Below the pieces are notes generated by a model. That model was not told the DNA's origin, ran no database searches, and saw only the letters and a list, made by a program, of their open reading frames with translations. From Bacillus timonensis (GTDB lineage: Bacteria > Bacillota > Bacilli > Bacillales > Bacillaceae_L), in the NCBI RefSeq assembly GCF_000285535.1, contig NZ_HE610986.1, forward strand, positions 137,204-201,203: a DNA stretch of 64,000 nucleotides, written 5' to 3'. Positions 18,254-25,785 of this stretch are shown piece after piece (within the stretch, counting starts at the first letter, position 1; each line of letters starts with the position of its first letter). A program made the translations under genes and the position numbers.

Positions 18254-19428
18254 CTAAGTGCTTCTTTTCATGTTTTTTATTGTTTTTCGAAGGTAGATAA
18301 GACCTACACTAAAAAAAGCAACAATAAGAATTGCAGGTAATGGATTCTTTTTTTCTAAATCAGCGGGATTGATTTCAGATCGGGTACCCATTGCTTCCTT
18401 TGGAATGTCCATCTTGAGTTGCTTCGATGCAAGTTGTCGCCCGTCATCCCCTACTACCTGTAGGACACCGCCATCATTCAACGCTATTTGAACATCTTCG
18501 TTTTCTTTTTTGTGTACTTAAGTGGCTTATTCAGATGGTAGCTTTCGTTTTGCTCATTAATAAAAGCTTTTTCTGCTGCTACTTCTTTTACCTCAAAATT
18601 ATCAAAGCCGTAATCTAATAGTTCAACTGTATCCTCATACGCAACTTCATTTTGATCTGCTTTTAAGACAATTGCAATTAAAGACATTTCGCCTTGTTTG
18701 GCAGAAGTTGAAAGCGTGTAACGGGATTCCTGGACAAAACCTGTTTTTCCACCAGTGATTCCTTCATATGGGATTTCACCTCTTAGCAATAAATGATGGC
18801 TATAAAGGGTTGTATCCCAAGTCTCACCATCCCAGGCTAACTCTTTCGTTCCAAAAATTTCACAGAAAACGGGATTCTTTAACGCATATTTTGTAATTAA
18901 AGCGAGGTCATATGCTGTTGTATAATGGTTTTCATCAAAAAGACCATGAGGATTTGAAAAACGGGTTTGTTCTACGCCAATTTCTTTTTTTAAATACGTA
19001 TTAATTGAATCAGAAAAAGCTTCTATACTCCCATCTAGATGTTCCGCGATAGCAACACCAGCATCGTTCCCAGAATTGATGAGTAAACCTTGAATTAAGT
19101 GTTTTAAGGTAACTTTTTCTCCTTCTTCCAGGTAAACGCGAGTTCCTTCGGTTTCATAGGCATGCGCACTAACTGTCACTATATCGTCTAGATTTCCTTT
19201 TTCTATCGCATAAATGGCCGTTGCCATTTTCGTTAAACTTGCTGGATACATTTGTGTATGACTATTTTTTTCGTATAAAATTGAACCTGTATTTGCGTCT
19301 AGTAATATGACAGCATCACTCTTTATCACAGGTGCCTCGTTTGACTGAGAGTTTTCAGCAAAAGCTTGAAAAGGTGAAAGTGTTGTCATCAGAAATACTA
19401 GAATTAGAACGAAATAAACCTGTTTCAT
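18254..19428 (-). CDS. D-alanyl-D-alanine carboxypeptidase with apparent -1 frameshift before its membrane anchor
   Basis: A DacF/PBP5-type enzyme that trims D-Ala from peptidoglycan stem peptides. The first frame (19428-18484, 314 residues) has a signal peptide ending QAFA, then SxxK at Ser64-Lys67, SGN at 119-121 and KTG at 228-230. It stops just after a run of six A (18511-18506). The next frame continues without a gap as ENEDVQIALNDGG and ends in a C-terminal membrane helix (LPAILIVAFFSVGLIYL), the usual anchor. One extra A would give a 391-residue protein. The run is an in-frame A-AAA-AAG heptamer, a known -1 slip site, so slippage, mutation or a base-calling error are all possible. GGGAG precedes ATG 19428. 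Confidence 0.85.
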
Positions 19429-19574
19429 TACACTTCTCCCTTTTGGGACTTGAGAAACAATCCCTTGCGTCCCGGCTGTTTTCTCGATTACGCGGAATAT
19501 GGATCCTGTACCCACGTCTCCCGATTTTACAATTACAGGTATTCGAATGTCAAATCGATTTTCTGACGGGACAA

Positions 19575-19614
19575 GAAAAAAGACGCTTGCAAGTTTATTT
19601 TTTGCAAAACGTCT
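19575..19614 (-). terminator. Terminator of the ASCH gene
   Basis: Leftward, AGACGTTTTGCAA pairs with TTGCAAGCGTCT (one bulge) and is followed by TTTTTTC. Confidence 0.8.
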
Positions 19615-19621
19615 AAAAGTT

Positions 19622-20335
19622 CTATTTATGGTATGTGTAAATGCTACTCCATTCATGAATCAGATTTGTTGCCAATAAATTTTCCTTGGCATACTTTTCC
19701 GCTTTTAAAATCAAGAGTTTTTCGTCAATCTGGCCTTCAAAAACAGGATTCACTTTATAATACATATAGGTGCCTAAACCATTTTGGCGAAAACGGACAA
19801 ATGCCACAAATTCCTTTTCTTTATATACGGAGTAAAAGTAATCTGTCGCCTCTCCAAATAATTCAAAATCCGTCCAATTGGCTACCTTATATCGTTCAGA
19901 TTCTGACATTGGGACAAGGTGTAAATCTATTTTAACATCCGTAAAGATGTCCGTAATTTTAAAATGTTCGACTATAATAAGAGTATCTTCGTTAAGTTCA
20001 TAACCATCTATTTTTAACGGTTTTTCCCAGCTAAAGATATGGTCCTCTATAAACTCATCCAAAGTAGAATTTTCGCCTTTTGCGATTCTATTTCCAACTT
20101 CACCTTGAATTTCACCAAATCGAATTTCGTAAAAATCGGTAATTTGGATATTTGCTTTATGTTCATTCCGCTTTGTAAAAACTTGTATGATATCGCCTAT
20201 TTCTGCCTTTTCCTCGTCTGGCAATTGATCATACCAAACCTTTGGAGTACAGGTGACCGTTTTCACACCTCTTAAAACTTCTTCAAGTAGTCTTTCGTCA
20301 TACTCGTCTCGACCCCAAAAATCGATTCGTTTCAT
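19622..20335 (-). CDS. ASCH domain-containing protein
   Basis: The 237-residue soluble protein starts with an ASCH domain (about residues 1-125): the LRGVKTVTCTP loop carries the family's GxKxxT motif and IGDIIQVFTKRNEH a core strand. ASCH domains adopt a PUA-like RNA-binding fold. The C-terminal half (130-237) is an alpha/beta region ending ENLLATNLIHEW that I do not recognise with confidence; a degenerate acetyltransferase-like fold is possible. AGAGGTGA precedes the ATG. Physiological role unknown. Confidence 0.75.
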   Translation of the reverse strand: MKRIDFWGRDEYDERLLEEVLRGVKTVTCTPKVWYDQLPDEEKAEIGDIIQVFTKRNEHKANIQITDFYEIRFGEIQGEVGNRIAKGENSTLDEFIEDHIFSWEKPLKIDGYELNEDTLIIVEHFKITDIFTDVKIDLHLVPMSESERYKVANWTDFELFGEATDYFYSVYKEKEFVAFVRFRQNGLGTYMYYKVNPVFEGQIDEKLLILKAEKYAKENLLATNLIHEWSSIYTYHK

Positions 20336-20383
20336 TCAAATCACCTCTCCCCACTATTTGAATTATATAATGGGGAGGTTGAA

Positions 20384-20671
20384 ATGAACAACAAAAAAAG
20401 CGCAAACACCTTTTTTAAAGAGCATCAACAAAAATCCCTCAGTCTCGTGCAATTTCTTTGTTCGCACAAATGCGCAATTCCGAGTCATTGTAAAAAATCA
20501 CATCTATTGCATTTTTTTCAACTCATAGGAGCTCGCATTTTTACACAAATTAAGAAAGGATTTTTAAAGGAGAGTCATCCATTTAAAGATCCAAAAAAAT
20601 TCGTCTGGGAGGGTTCCGAATGCAAAACAACAACAATCAGCAAATTCCAGCACAGGCTCAAGCTGCATTAA
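20384..20671 (+). CDS. Uncertain small ORF ahead of the SASP gene
   Basis: A 95-codon frame with a good ribosome site (GGGGAGG) and ATG. The product is basic, rich in His, Lys and Phe, has five cysteines and matches no family I recognise. It overlaps the start of the SASP gene by 52 nt. A TATAAT at 20366-20371 is too close to the ATG to be its promoter. Only 48 bp separate it from the divergent ASCH start. It could be the untranslated leader of the SASP gene read by chance. Confidence 0.3.
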   Translation: MNNKKSANTFFKEHQQKSLSLVQFLCSHKCAIPSHCKKSHLLHFFQLIGARIFTQIKKGFLKESHPFKDPKKFVWEGSECKTTTISKFQHRLKLH

Positions 20672-20967
20672 ACCAAATAAGACAAACTGCCAAGCAGTTG
20701 GCACAAACTGAGCAAATGAATGCTCAGCAATTCCAACAAAGCTCATCACAAGTGCAGCAGTCTTCCCCTGGATTTGCAGGACGTGAATTGAATGCTGCTC
20801 AGCAGTTAAATCAGATAGAGCAGACCGCACAGCAAGTCCAACAATCTGTTGGGCAACAACAATTCACTTCAACCGGTTCCTCTTTCAGTACTGAATTTGC
20901 TAGCGAAACGGATGTTGCTGAGGTTCGTAAACAGAACCAACAATCCCAAGCTAACAAAAATCGCTAG
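20620..20967 (+). CDS. sspE: Gamma-type small acid-soluble spore protein
   Basis: A 115-residue very Gln/Asn/Ser-rich protein without cysteine. The C-terminus holds one copy of the gamma-SASP motif, TEFASETDVAEVRKQNQQS, containing the germination protease (GPR) cleavage context EFASET. The N-terminal part has an NQIRQTAKQLAQTEQ and an NQIEQTAQQVQQS repeat instead of further full motifs. Gamma SASPs do not bind DNA; they are an amino-acid store degraded at germination. GGGAGGG lies 7 nt before the ATG. B. subtilis SspE carries two to three full motifs, so this is a single-motif version. Confidence 0.88.
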   Translation: MQNNNNQQIPAQAQAALNQIRQTAKQLAQTEQMNAQQFQQSSSQVQQSSPGFAGRELNAAQQLNQIEQTAQQVQQSVGQQQFTSTGSSFSTEFASETDVAEVRKQNQQSQANKNR

Positions 20968-20981
20968 TTTTCTTCTACCTC

Positions 20982-21015
20982 AAAATACCCCCATACAATT
21001 GGGGGGTATTTTTTG
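20982..21015 (+). terminator. Terminator of the SASP gene
   Basis: AAAATACCCCC pairs with GGGGGGTATTTTTT around a short loop. Confidence 0.9.
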
Positions 21016-21129
21016 GCTAATTTTCCTACTCCACTCTTTACATGAAAAGAAATCAAACTACTCATACTACAAAATGAAAGTTTAAGCCTCTGGCTGACGC
21101 CACGATTTTCTCAAAGGGAGATGAACGTA

Positions 21130-21279
21130 TTGGGCAGAACAAAACGTGGGAATGCAAATGCACAGCGAAACAATAATGTAAAAAAAGGGAACAGAATCAG
21201 CGAAGAACTCGTTGAATTTGCTTCCTATACAGAAGTAGAAGCAGAAAAGCAAAACGTCCAAAAGAAGAAAAAGAAATAA
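21130..21279 (+). CDS. Small basic protein, possibly sporulation-associated
   Basis: A 49-residue frame starting MGRTKRGNANAQRN, with a short acidic segment (SEELVEFASYTEVEAEKQN) and a poly-Lys end. An ATG nine bases upstream abuts the ribosome site directly, whereas the TTG at 21130 lies 9 nt after GGGAG, so the TTG is preferred. The MGR start and composition recall small sporulation proteins such as YfhD, and EFAS echoes the SASP motif next door, but the similarity is weak. A strong terminator follows, which supports it being a gene. Confidence 0.55.
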   Translation: MGRTKRGNANAQRNNNVKKGNRISEELVEFASYTEVEAEKQNVQKKKKK

Positions 21280-21283
21280 TAAT

Positions 21284-21310
21284 CGGGTCAAGGTTTTACC
21301 TTGACCTTTT
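21284..21310 (+). terminator. Terminator of the small basic protein gene
   Basis: GGTCAAGGT pairs with ACCTTGACC and is followed by TTTT. Confidence 0.85.
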
Positions 21311-21333
21311 CGATATCATATTTTTTGTGTTAT

Positions 21334-21357
21334 AATTATCTTGAATTCAAGATAATT
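21334..21357. promoter_or_regulatory. MhqR-type operator
   Basis: A perfect 24-bp palindrome with core TATCTTGAATTCAAGATA, close to the B. subtilis MhqR site TATCTCGAATTCGAGATA. It overlaps a TATAAT (21331-21336) ahead of the dioxygenase gene. The same half-sites recur at 23221-23240. Confidence 0.75.
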
Positions 21358-21390
21358 GAAAGTAGTGTATTTTCAAAGGGGGAAACTATC

Positions 21391-22356
21391 ATGCAATTAA
21401 TAGGTTTACATCATGTTTCGCTTTTAACAGGGAAAGCTGAGCGGAATTTTGAGTTTTATACAAAAATTTTAGGGTTGCGCCTTATCAAGAAAACTGTTAA
21501 CCAAGATAATACCCAATCCTACCATTTATTTTATGGGGATGCGAAAGGAAATCCGGGAACGGAAATCACCTTTTTTGATATACCTGGGTTAGGAAGAACC
21601 CATCCAGGAGTATCAAGTATTTCATCTACTTCATTAAGGGTAAAGACTACTGATTCCTTACATTTTTGGAAGCAGCGATTGGCCGATTTTGGGATATCTT
21701 CAGAAGAAATTACAAAACGAGCTGGGCGTGATACTCTAGCCTTTCAAGATTTTGAAGGTACAAGGCTTATTCTTGTTGGGGATAACGGAGAGGCTGGTAT
21801 TGCTGCTAATGAGCCATGGGTGATTGAAGGCATTCCAACAGAACACGCCATACTTGGGCTTGGACCTGTTACATTAACCGTTTCAACTGCAGATCCAACC
21901 ATAAAAATAATAACCGATGTAATGGGCTTTCGAAAAGTTGGCTCCTATCCATCACTTACGGGCGACTTTCCTGATGTGTTAGTGTTTGCAACCGGTGAAG
22001 GTGGAACCGGCGCTGAGCTTCACATTGAAACACGTCCAGATCTACCAAAGGAACGTTTAGGACGAGGTGGCGTGCACCATGTTGCATTTCGTATCCCAAA
22101 TGAAGATGAATATGAGCAATGGTTTACTAAAATTAAACAAACTCGGCTACCAAACTCTGGTAAGGTGGATCGCTATTATTTCAAAGCATTGTACTTTAGG
22201 GAACCAAACGGCATATTATTTGAGCTTTCAACTGACACCCCAGGTTTTGATGTCGATGAACCATTGGAAACATTAGGTGAAAGACTTGCACTTCCACCAT
22301 TTTTAGAGCCAAAGCGTAGCGAAATTGAAGCAAACTTGAGACCGTTGGAAATTTAG
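21391..22356 (+). CDS. Ring-cleaving dioxygenase, VOC family (MhqA/MhqO type)
   Basis: A 321-residue glyoxalase-fold enzyme with two VOC modules. The first starts GLHHVSLLTGKAERNFEFYTKI, the second includes GRGGVHHVAFR and YFKALYFREPNGILFEL. His8, His240-241 region and the Glu in FEL are the likely metal ligands. Relatives in B. subtilis (MhqA, MhqE, MhqO) are induced by quinones and controlled by MhqR. The frame is open 30 codons upstream, but ATG 21391 follows AAAGGGGG. The palindromic operator upstream supports MhqR control. Confidence 0.88.
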   Translation: MQLIGLHHVSLLTGKAERNFEFYTKILGLRLIKKTVNQDNTQSYHLFYGDAKGNPGTEITFFDIPGLGRTHPGVSSISSTSLRVKTTDSLHFWKQRLADFGISSEEITKRAGRDTLAFQDFEGTRLILVGDNGEAGIAANEPWVIEGIPTEHAILGLGPVTLTVSTADPTIKIITDVMGFRKVGSYPSLTGDFPDVLVFATGEGGTGAELHIETRPDLPKERLGRGGVHHVAFRIPNEDEYEQWFTKIKQTRLPNSGKVDRYYFKALYFREPNGILFELSTDTPGFDVDEPLETLGERLALPPFLEPKRSEIEANLRPLEI

Positions 22357-22361
22357 TAGAG

Positions 22362-22397
22362 AAAGCCCTTAGAATACTAATTATAGGGGCTTTTTTA
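22362..22397 (+). terminator. Terminator of the dioxygenase gene
   Basis: AAAGCCCT pairs with AGGGGCTTT and is followed by a T-run. Confidence 0.75.
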
Positions 22398-22512
22398 CAA
22401 GCAAACATACACCAAAACGTCTTCTGATAAACCCAAATTTATAGTGTTACAAAATCGCGATTGATATATTTAACTAAATCTACTCCTCAAAAAGGTATTT
22501 TTCTTGTTGCAC

Positions 22513-22549
22513 GAAAAAAGACAGTTCCTATAATATGAACTGTCTTTTG
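22513..22549 (-). terminator. Terminator of mhqD
   Basis: Leftward, AAAAGACAGTTC pairs with GAACTGTCTTTT and is followed by TT. Confidence 0.85.
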
Positions 22550-22558
22550 GATATATCT

Positions 22559-23167
22559 TTATGAAAAATTTTTTTGATACCATTGGGCTGCGGCTGCGAC
22601 CTCTGTACCGGTTAGCATATGTCCATTATTCTCCCAGTGGACCTCGACATTCGCATTTGCATGTTGTAAAAGGCCTTGGAGATCAATTGTTTCCTGGGCA
22701 GGACAAATTGGGTCATTTTTACCTGCAGTAATAAATACAGGTGTATCCGTTAACTCTGGTAGTTCAATTCCTCGTCTAGGTACCATTGGATGGTGAAGAA
22801 TAGCCCCTTTTAAAGCATCCTTGTAATGGAACAATAAACTGGCGGCTATATTAGCACCATTTGAATATCCAATCGCTACGATATTCTTTCGTTCAAATGA
22901 GTAGGTTGCTGCAGCCTCATCGAGAAACTCATTTAATTCTTTCGTACGAAAAATAAGATCCTCTATATCAAAAACACCTTCAGCTAAGCGGCGGAAAAAG
23001 CGTGGCATCCCATTTTCAGATACATTCCCACGTACACTTAATACCGAAGCATTTTCATCAATATGTGGTGCTAGTGGCAATAAATCTGATTCTGTTCCTC
23101 CTGTCCCATGCAATAACAAAAGTGTAGGTTTTGTTTTATCTTTACCTTCGTGGAAAATGTGCTTCAT
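22559..23167 (-). CDS. mhqD: Carboxylesterase/hydrolase, MhqD-like
   Basis: A 202-residue alpha/beta hydrolase of the phospholipase/carboxylesterase group. The nucleophile elbow GYSNGA carries Ser102; Asp152 (AGKNDP) and His183 (NNGHML) complete the triad; LLLLHGTGG forms the oxyanion region. B. subtilis MhqD belongs to the MhqR regulon of quinone detoxification. ATG 23167 is preferred over the earlier frame start because GGAGG lies 8 nt upstream. An imperfect copy of the MhqR-type palindrome lies upstream at 23221. Confidence 0.85.
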   Translation of the reverse strand: MKHIFHEGKDKTKPTLLLLHGTGGTESDLLPLAPHIDENASVLSVRGNVSENGMPRFFRRLAEGVFDIEDLIFRTKELNEFLDEAAATYSFERKNIVAIGYSNGANIAASLLFHYKDALKGAILHHPMVPRRGIELPELTDTPVFITAGKNDPICPAQETIDLQGLLQHANANVEVHWENNGHMLTGTEVAAAAQWYQKNFS

Positions 23168-23220
23168 TATGATTTCCTCCAATATTGCTTTTTTCCAGAT
23201 TAAAAATAGTCTAAAATAAA

Positions 23221-23240
23221 ATATCTTAAGTTCAAGATAA
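23221..23240. promoter_or_regulatory. MhqR-type operator of mhqD
   Basis: TATCTTAAGTTCAAGATA is an imperfect palindrome with the same half-sites as the operator at 21334. Confidence 0.65.
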
Positions 23241-23325
23241 TATAAGAGACCCTCTTTGTCAAACGTAAGTCATATCACTTGGACAAGTTTCATATCCTTT
23301 ACTATACGTAATTAGGGGGTCCAGT

Positions 23326-23814
23326 ATGAGTCGGAAAATCATTTTATCTCTATTTTTTATAGCATTTTTAGCAGGTTGCACCTCGCCTTCTAATACTGCA
23401 TCAGATCTTTATCATACACTTGATCAAAATCTTTCACAGAAAGATCAGGCATTATTAGAAAGTTTACAAAGTCATGTACAAAAATTTATCAAACTGAATG
23501 AAGAACTTGGTATGGTTTTGGAGGAAATGAAAAAAGATGATGAATTAGAGGCTGCTATTGAAACGATGCAAATCGCAAACGAAGAGGCAATGTACATTTA
23601 TAACTTAATTGAGCTTGATGACCAACCAAGTAGTGAAAGTTTGCAAGAACTAAGGAGTTATGTACAAGCATCCATTGAAAAATACATGGAAGCCATGAAC
23701 ACACAGCTCGAGGGGATTACCACAGGAGATCCAAACAAAACGGATAAAGGCTTTGAGGAAATCAATACGATTAATGAAGAATTTAATGATTTGCTATCTT
23801 CCATGAAAGGATAA
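23326..23814 (+). CDS. Putative lipoprotein, helical
   Basis: A 162-residue protein with a lipoprotein signal ending FLAGC (Cys18). The mature part is acidic and almost entirely helical (DLYHTLDQNLSQKDQALLESLQ, HVQKFIKLNEELGMV) with coiled-coil-like heptads. AGGGGG precedes the ATG. It resembles YkyA/YjcM-like helical lipoproteins only in general layout; I do not recognise a family. It is likely monocistronic and anchored outside the membrane. Confidence 0.7.
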   Translation: MSRKIILSLFFIAFLAGCTSPSNTASDLYHTLDQNLSQKDQALLESLQSHVQKFIKLNEELGMVLEEMKKDDELEAAIETMQIANEEAMYIYNLIELDDQPSSESLQELRSYVQASIEKYMEAMNTQLEGITTGDPNKTDKGFEEINTINEEFNDLLSSMKG

Positions 23815-23897
23815 AGTTTCTTACCCTCTTTGATAAAGAATAGAAAATGGAATTTAATTCATACTACCTTTATATGATGTTTTGAGGAGGGGGCTTC

Positions 23898-24902
23898 GTG
23901 GAACAAAAAAATATCCGTCTATCTAGCGCTGAAATTAGTGGATTATGGACGACATTTATTCAAGATAGTATGACAGTTTGTTTGATCAAATACTTTCTTC
24001 ACCATTTAAAGGATGAGGAGATTAAACCGATATTGAACAAATCTTTTCATATATATAGTGGGCAAATGAAAGAGATTAAGCGGATTTTCTCTGAAGAGAG
24101 AATTCCAATACCAGATGAGTTTTCAGATAAGGATATTGATTTATCAGCACCTCCTTTGTTTTACGATCCATTTTCCTTGACATTTGTTTATTCAATGAGT
24201 CGAATGAACATGATCAATTTTAGTTTTATTACGTCAAATATTGCTAGGGAAGATGTGCGGTCATTTTTTTCAAAATGCCTATCAGACGCACTGGATCAAT
24301 ATAATGAGTCCACCCAGTTAATGCTTGAAAAGGGGATTTACGACCGCCCACCGTTAGTCGTTTATCCTACTGAAAATCACTATGTAGAGAAAACGTCATA
24401 TTTAACGAAATTAATCGGTGAAAAAAGACCATTGAATGTCATTGAAATCACGGAGCTATTTTTTAATATAGAACGTAATTACTTTGCGATTGTTCTTTGC
24501 ATAGGGTTCCTGCAGGTCGTAAAAGATAAGGAAATTTCCGAATTTATCAAAGAAGGGAAAAAAATTTCTGAAAAACAAATTACCTTCATTAATGATTTAT
24601 TAAAAGAAGAAAACCTGATGGGTAATATTTCTATTCCGATGGAGGTAACAGGGTCCACCGTTTCGCCTTTTTCAGATAAACTTATACTCTTCCTATTCCA
24701 TGCTCTCAACGGCATCGACATTACTCTAATTGGACACGCCCAGTCCTTATCAATGAGGACTGATTTAGTTGCTTTTTACACAAAAACGATTGGTGAAATT
24801 TTTATATATGCTGCAAAAGGGTTTAATTTACTCGTCGATCGAGGGTGGATGCAAGAACCGCCACACACGCTTGATAGGATTAAATTACAGAAGCACACAT
24901 AA
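23898..24902 (+). CDS. DUF3231 family protein
   Basis: A 334-residue soluble protein made of two tandem DUF3231 repeats, each starting LSSAEISGLWTTFIQDSM-like or RPLNVIEITELFFN-like and about 165 residues long, all helical as in ferritin-like bundles. GAGGAGGGGG precedes the GTG start. Members are common in Bacillaceae, often many copies per genome, and share general features with spore-coat-F-like four-helix bundles. No enzymatic role is known. Confidence 0.85.
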   Translation: MEQKNIRLSSAEISGLWTTFIQDSMTVCLIKYFLHHLKDEEIKPILNKSFHIYSGQMKEIKRIFSEERIPIPDEFSDKDIDLSAPPLFYDPFSLTFVYSMSRMNMINFSFITSNIAREDVRSFFSKCLSDALDQYNESTQLMLEKGIYDRPPLVVYPTENHYVEKTSYLTKLIGEKRPLNVIEITELFFNIERNYFAIVLCIGFLQVVKDKEISEFIKEGKKISEKQITFINDLLKEENLMGNISIPMEVTGSTVSPFSDKLILFLFHALNGIDITLIGHAQSLSMRTDLVAFYTKTIGEIFIYAAKGFNLLVDRGWMQEPPHTLDRIKLQKHT

Positions 24903-24938
24903 ATAAACGATGCGCAACTTGAGCACATCGTTTTATTT
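24902..24938. terminator. Bidirectional terminator, DUF3231 and rpiR genes
   Basis: AAACGATG-GC pairs with GC-CATCGTTT and is followed by TATTT. The rpiR stop codon lies inside its right end. Confidence 0.7.
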
Positions 24939-25781
24939 ATGAAAAATTTGAAACCTCTCCCACACTTCCTCTAAATCCGTAAGATGCTTTTCGACTTCTT
25001 TCCGCTTTTCACGACCAACTGCTGTTAATAATGCATTTACTAAACTTAACGGTGCAACAAATGAATCAATATATGATGGCATCTCACTTGGTGAACAAAG
25101 AACAATATTCGCATAAGGAATCAAGGGAGAAAGCCTCGTATCTGTAATCGCAATGACTGTTGCACCTCTATCTTTGGCAAATGACACCGCTTCAATGGTG
25201 TTTCTCGTATATCTTGCAAAACTTAGTCCAATTACAATATCCTCTTCATTGATTCGAAATAATTTTTCGGAAATTCCATTCGGATTCCTTATTAACTCCG
25301 TATTTTCGAATAATAAATCTAAATAAAACTCAAAAAATGAACCGAGTGAAGTAGCACTACGATTTGCAACTATGAAGATTCTTTTTGCTCCGATAATTGC
25401 TTGAACAGCTTGACAAAATGCCGACATATCAAATTGGTCTGCCATCTTTTGAATACGATTAATTTCTGCCTGAAACATTTCATAAACTGCTTTATCCTCT
25501 GACTCATACATATCCTCTGAAATTTTTAGTCGTTCAACTGTGGTAAGCTGTCTTTTAACAGAATCCTGCATGGCTTTTTGCCACTCCGGATACCCAGTAT
25601 ACCCAAGAAATGTAGCAAAACGAACAACGGTGGCCTCACTAACACCAGCCATCTTAGCTAGCTGTCCCACTGTAAAAAATGGTACAGATTCCGTGTTTTC
25701 TATTACATACTTTGCAATTTTACGTTGTGATTTACTCATTTCTGATAATTTATTCATTATATTTTGGTATACCTCTTGCAT
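24933..25781 (-). CDS. MurR/RpiR family transcriptional regulator
   Basis: A 282-residue regulator with an N-terminal HTH_6 domain (about 1-75: SKSQRKIAKYVIEN, GQLAKMAGVSEATVVRFATFLGY) and a C-terminal SIS domain (about 125-255) with ANRSATSLGSFFEFYL and GLSFARYTRNTIE, which normally senses a phosphosugar. It starts 4 bp after the aminotransferase stop, so the two are one operon. It may control that gene or the TRAP transporter upstream. The first ATG has only a weak ribosome site; another ATG lies 8 codons in. Confidence 0.88.
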   Translation of the reverse strand: MQEVYQNIMNKLSEMSKSQRKIAKYVIENTESVPFFTVGQLAKMAGVSEATVVRFATFLGYTGYPEWQKAMQDSVKRQLTTVERLKISEDMYESEDKAVYEMFQAEINRIQKMADQFDMSAFCQAVQAIIGAKRIFIVANRSATSLGSFFEFYLDLLFENTELIRNPNGISEKLFRINEEDIVIGLSFARYTRNTIEAVSFAKDRGATVIAITDTRLSPLIPYANIVLCSPSEMPSYIDSFVAPLSLVNALLTAVGREKRKEVEKHLTDLEEVWERFQIFHK

Positions 25782-25785
25782 TCTC

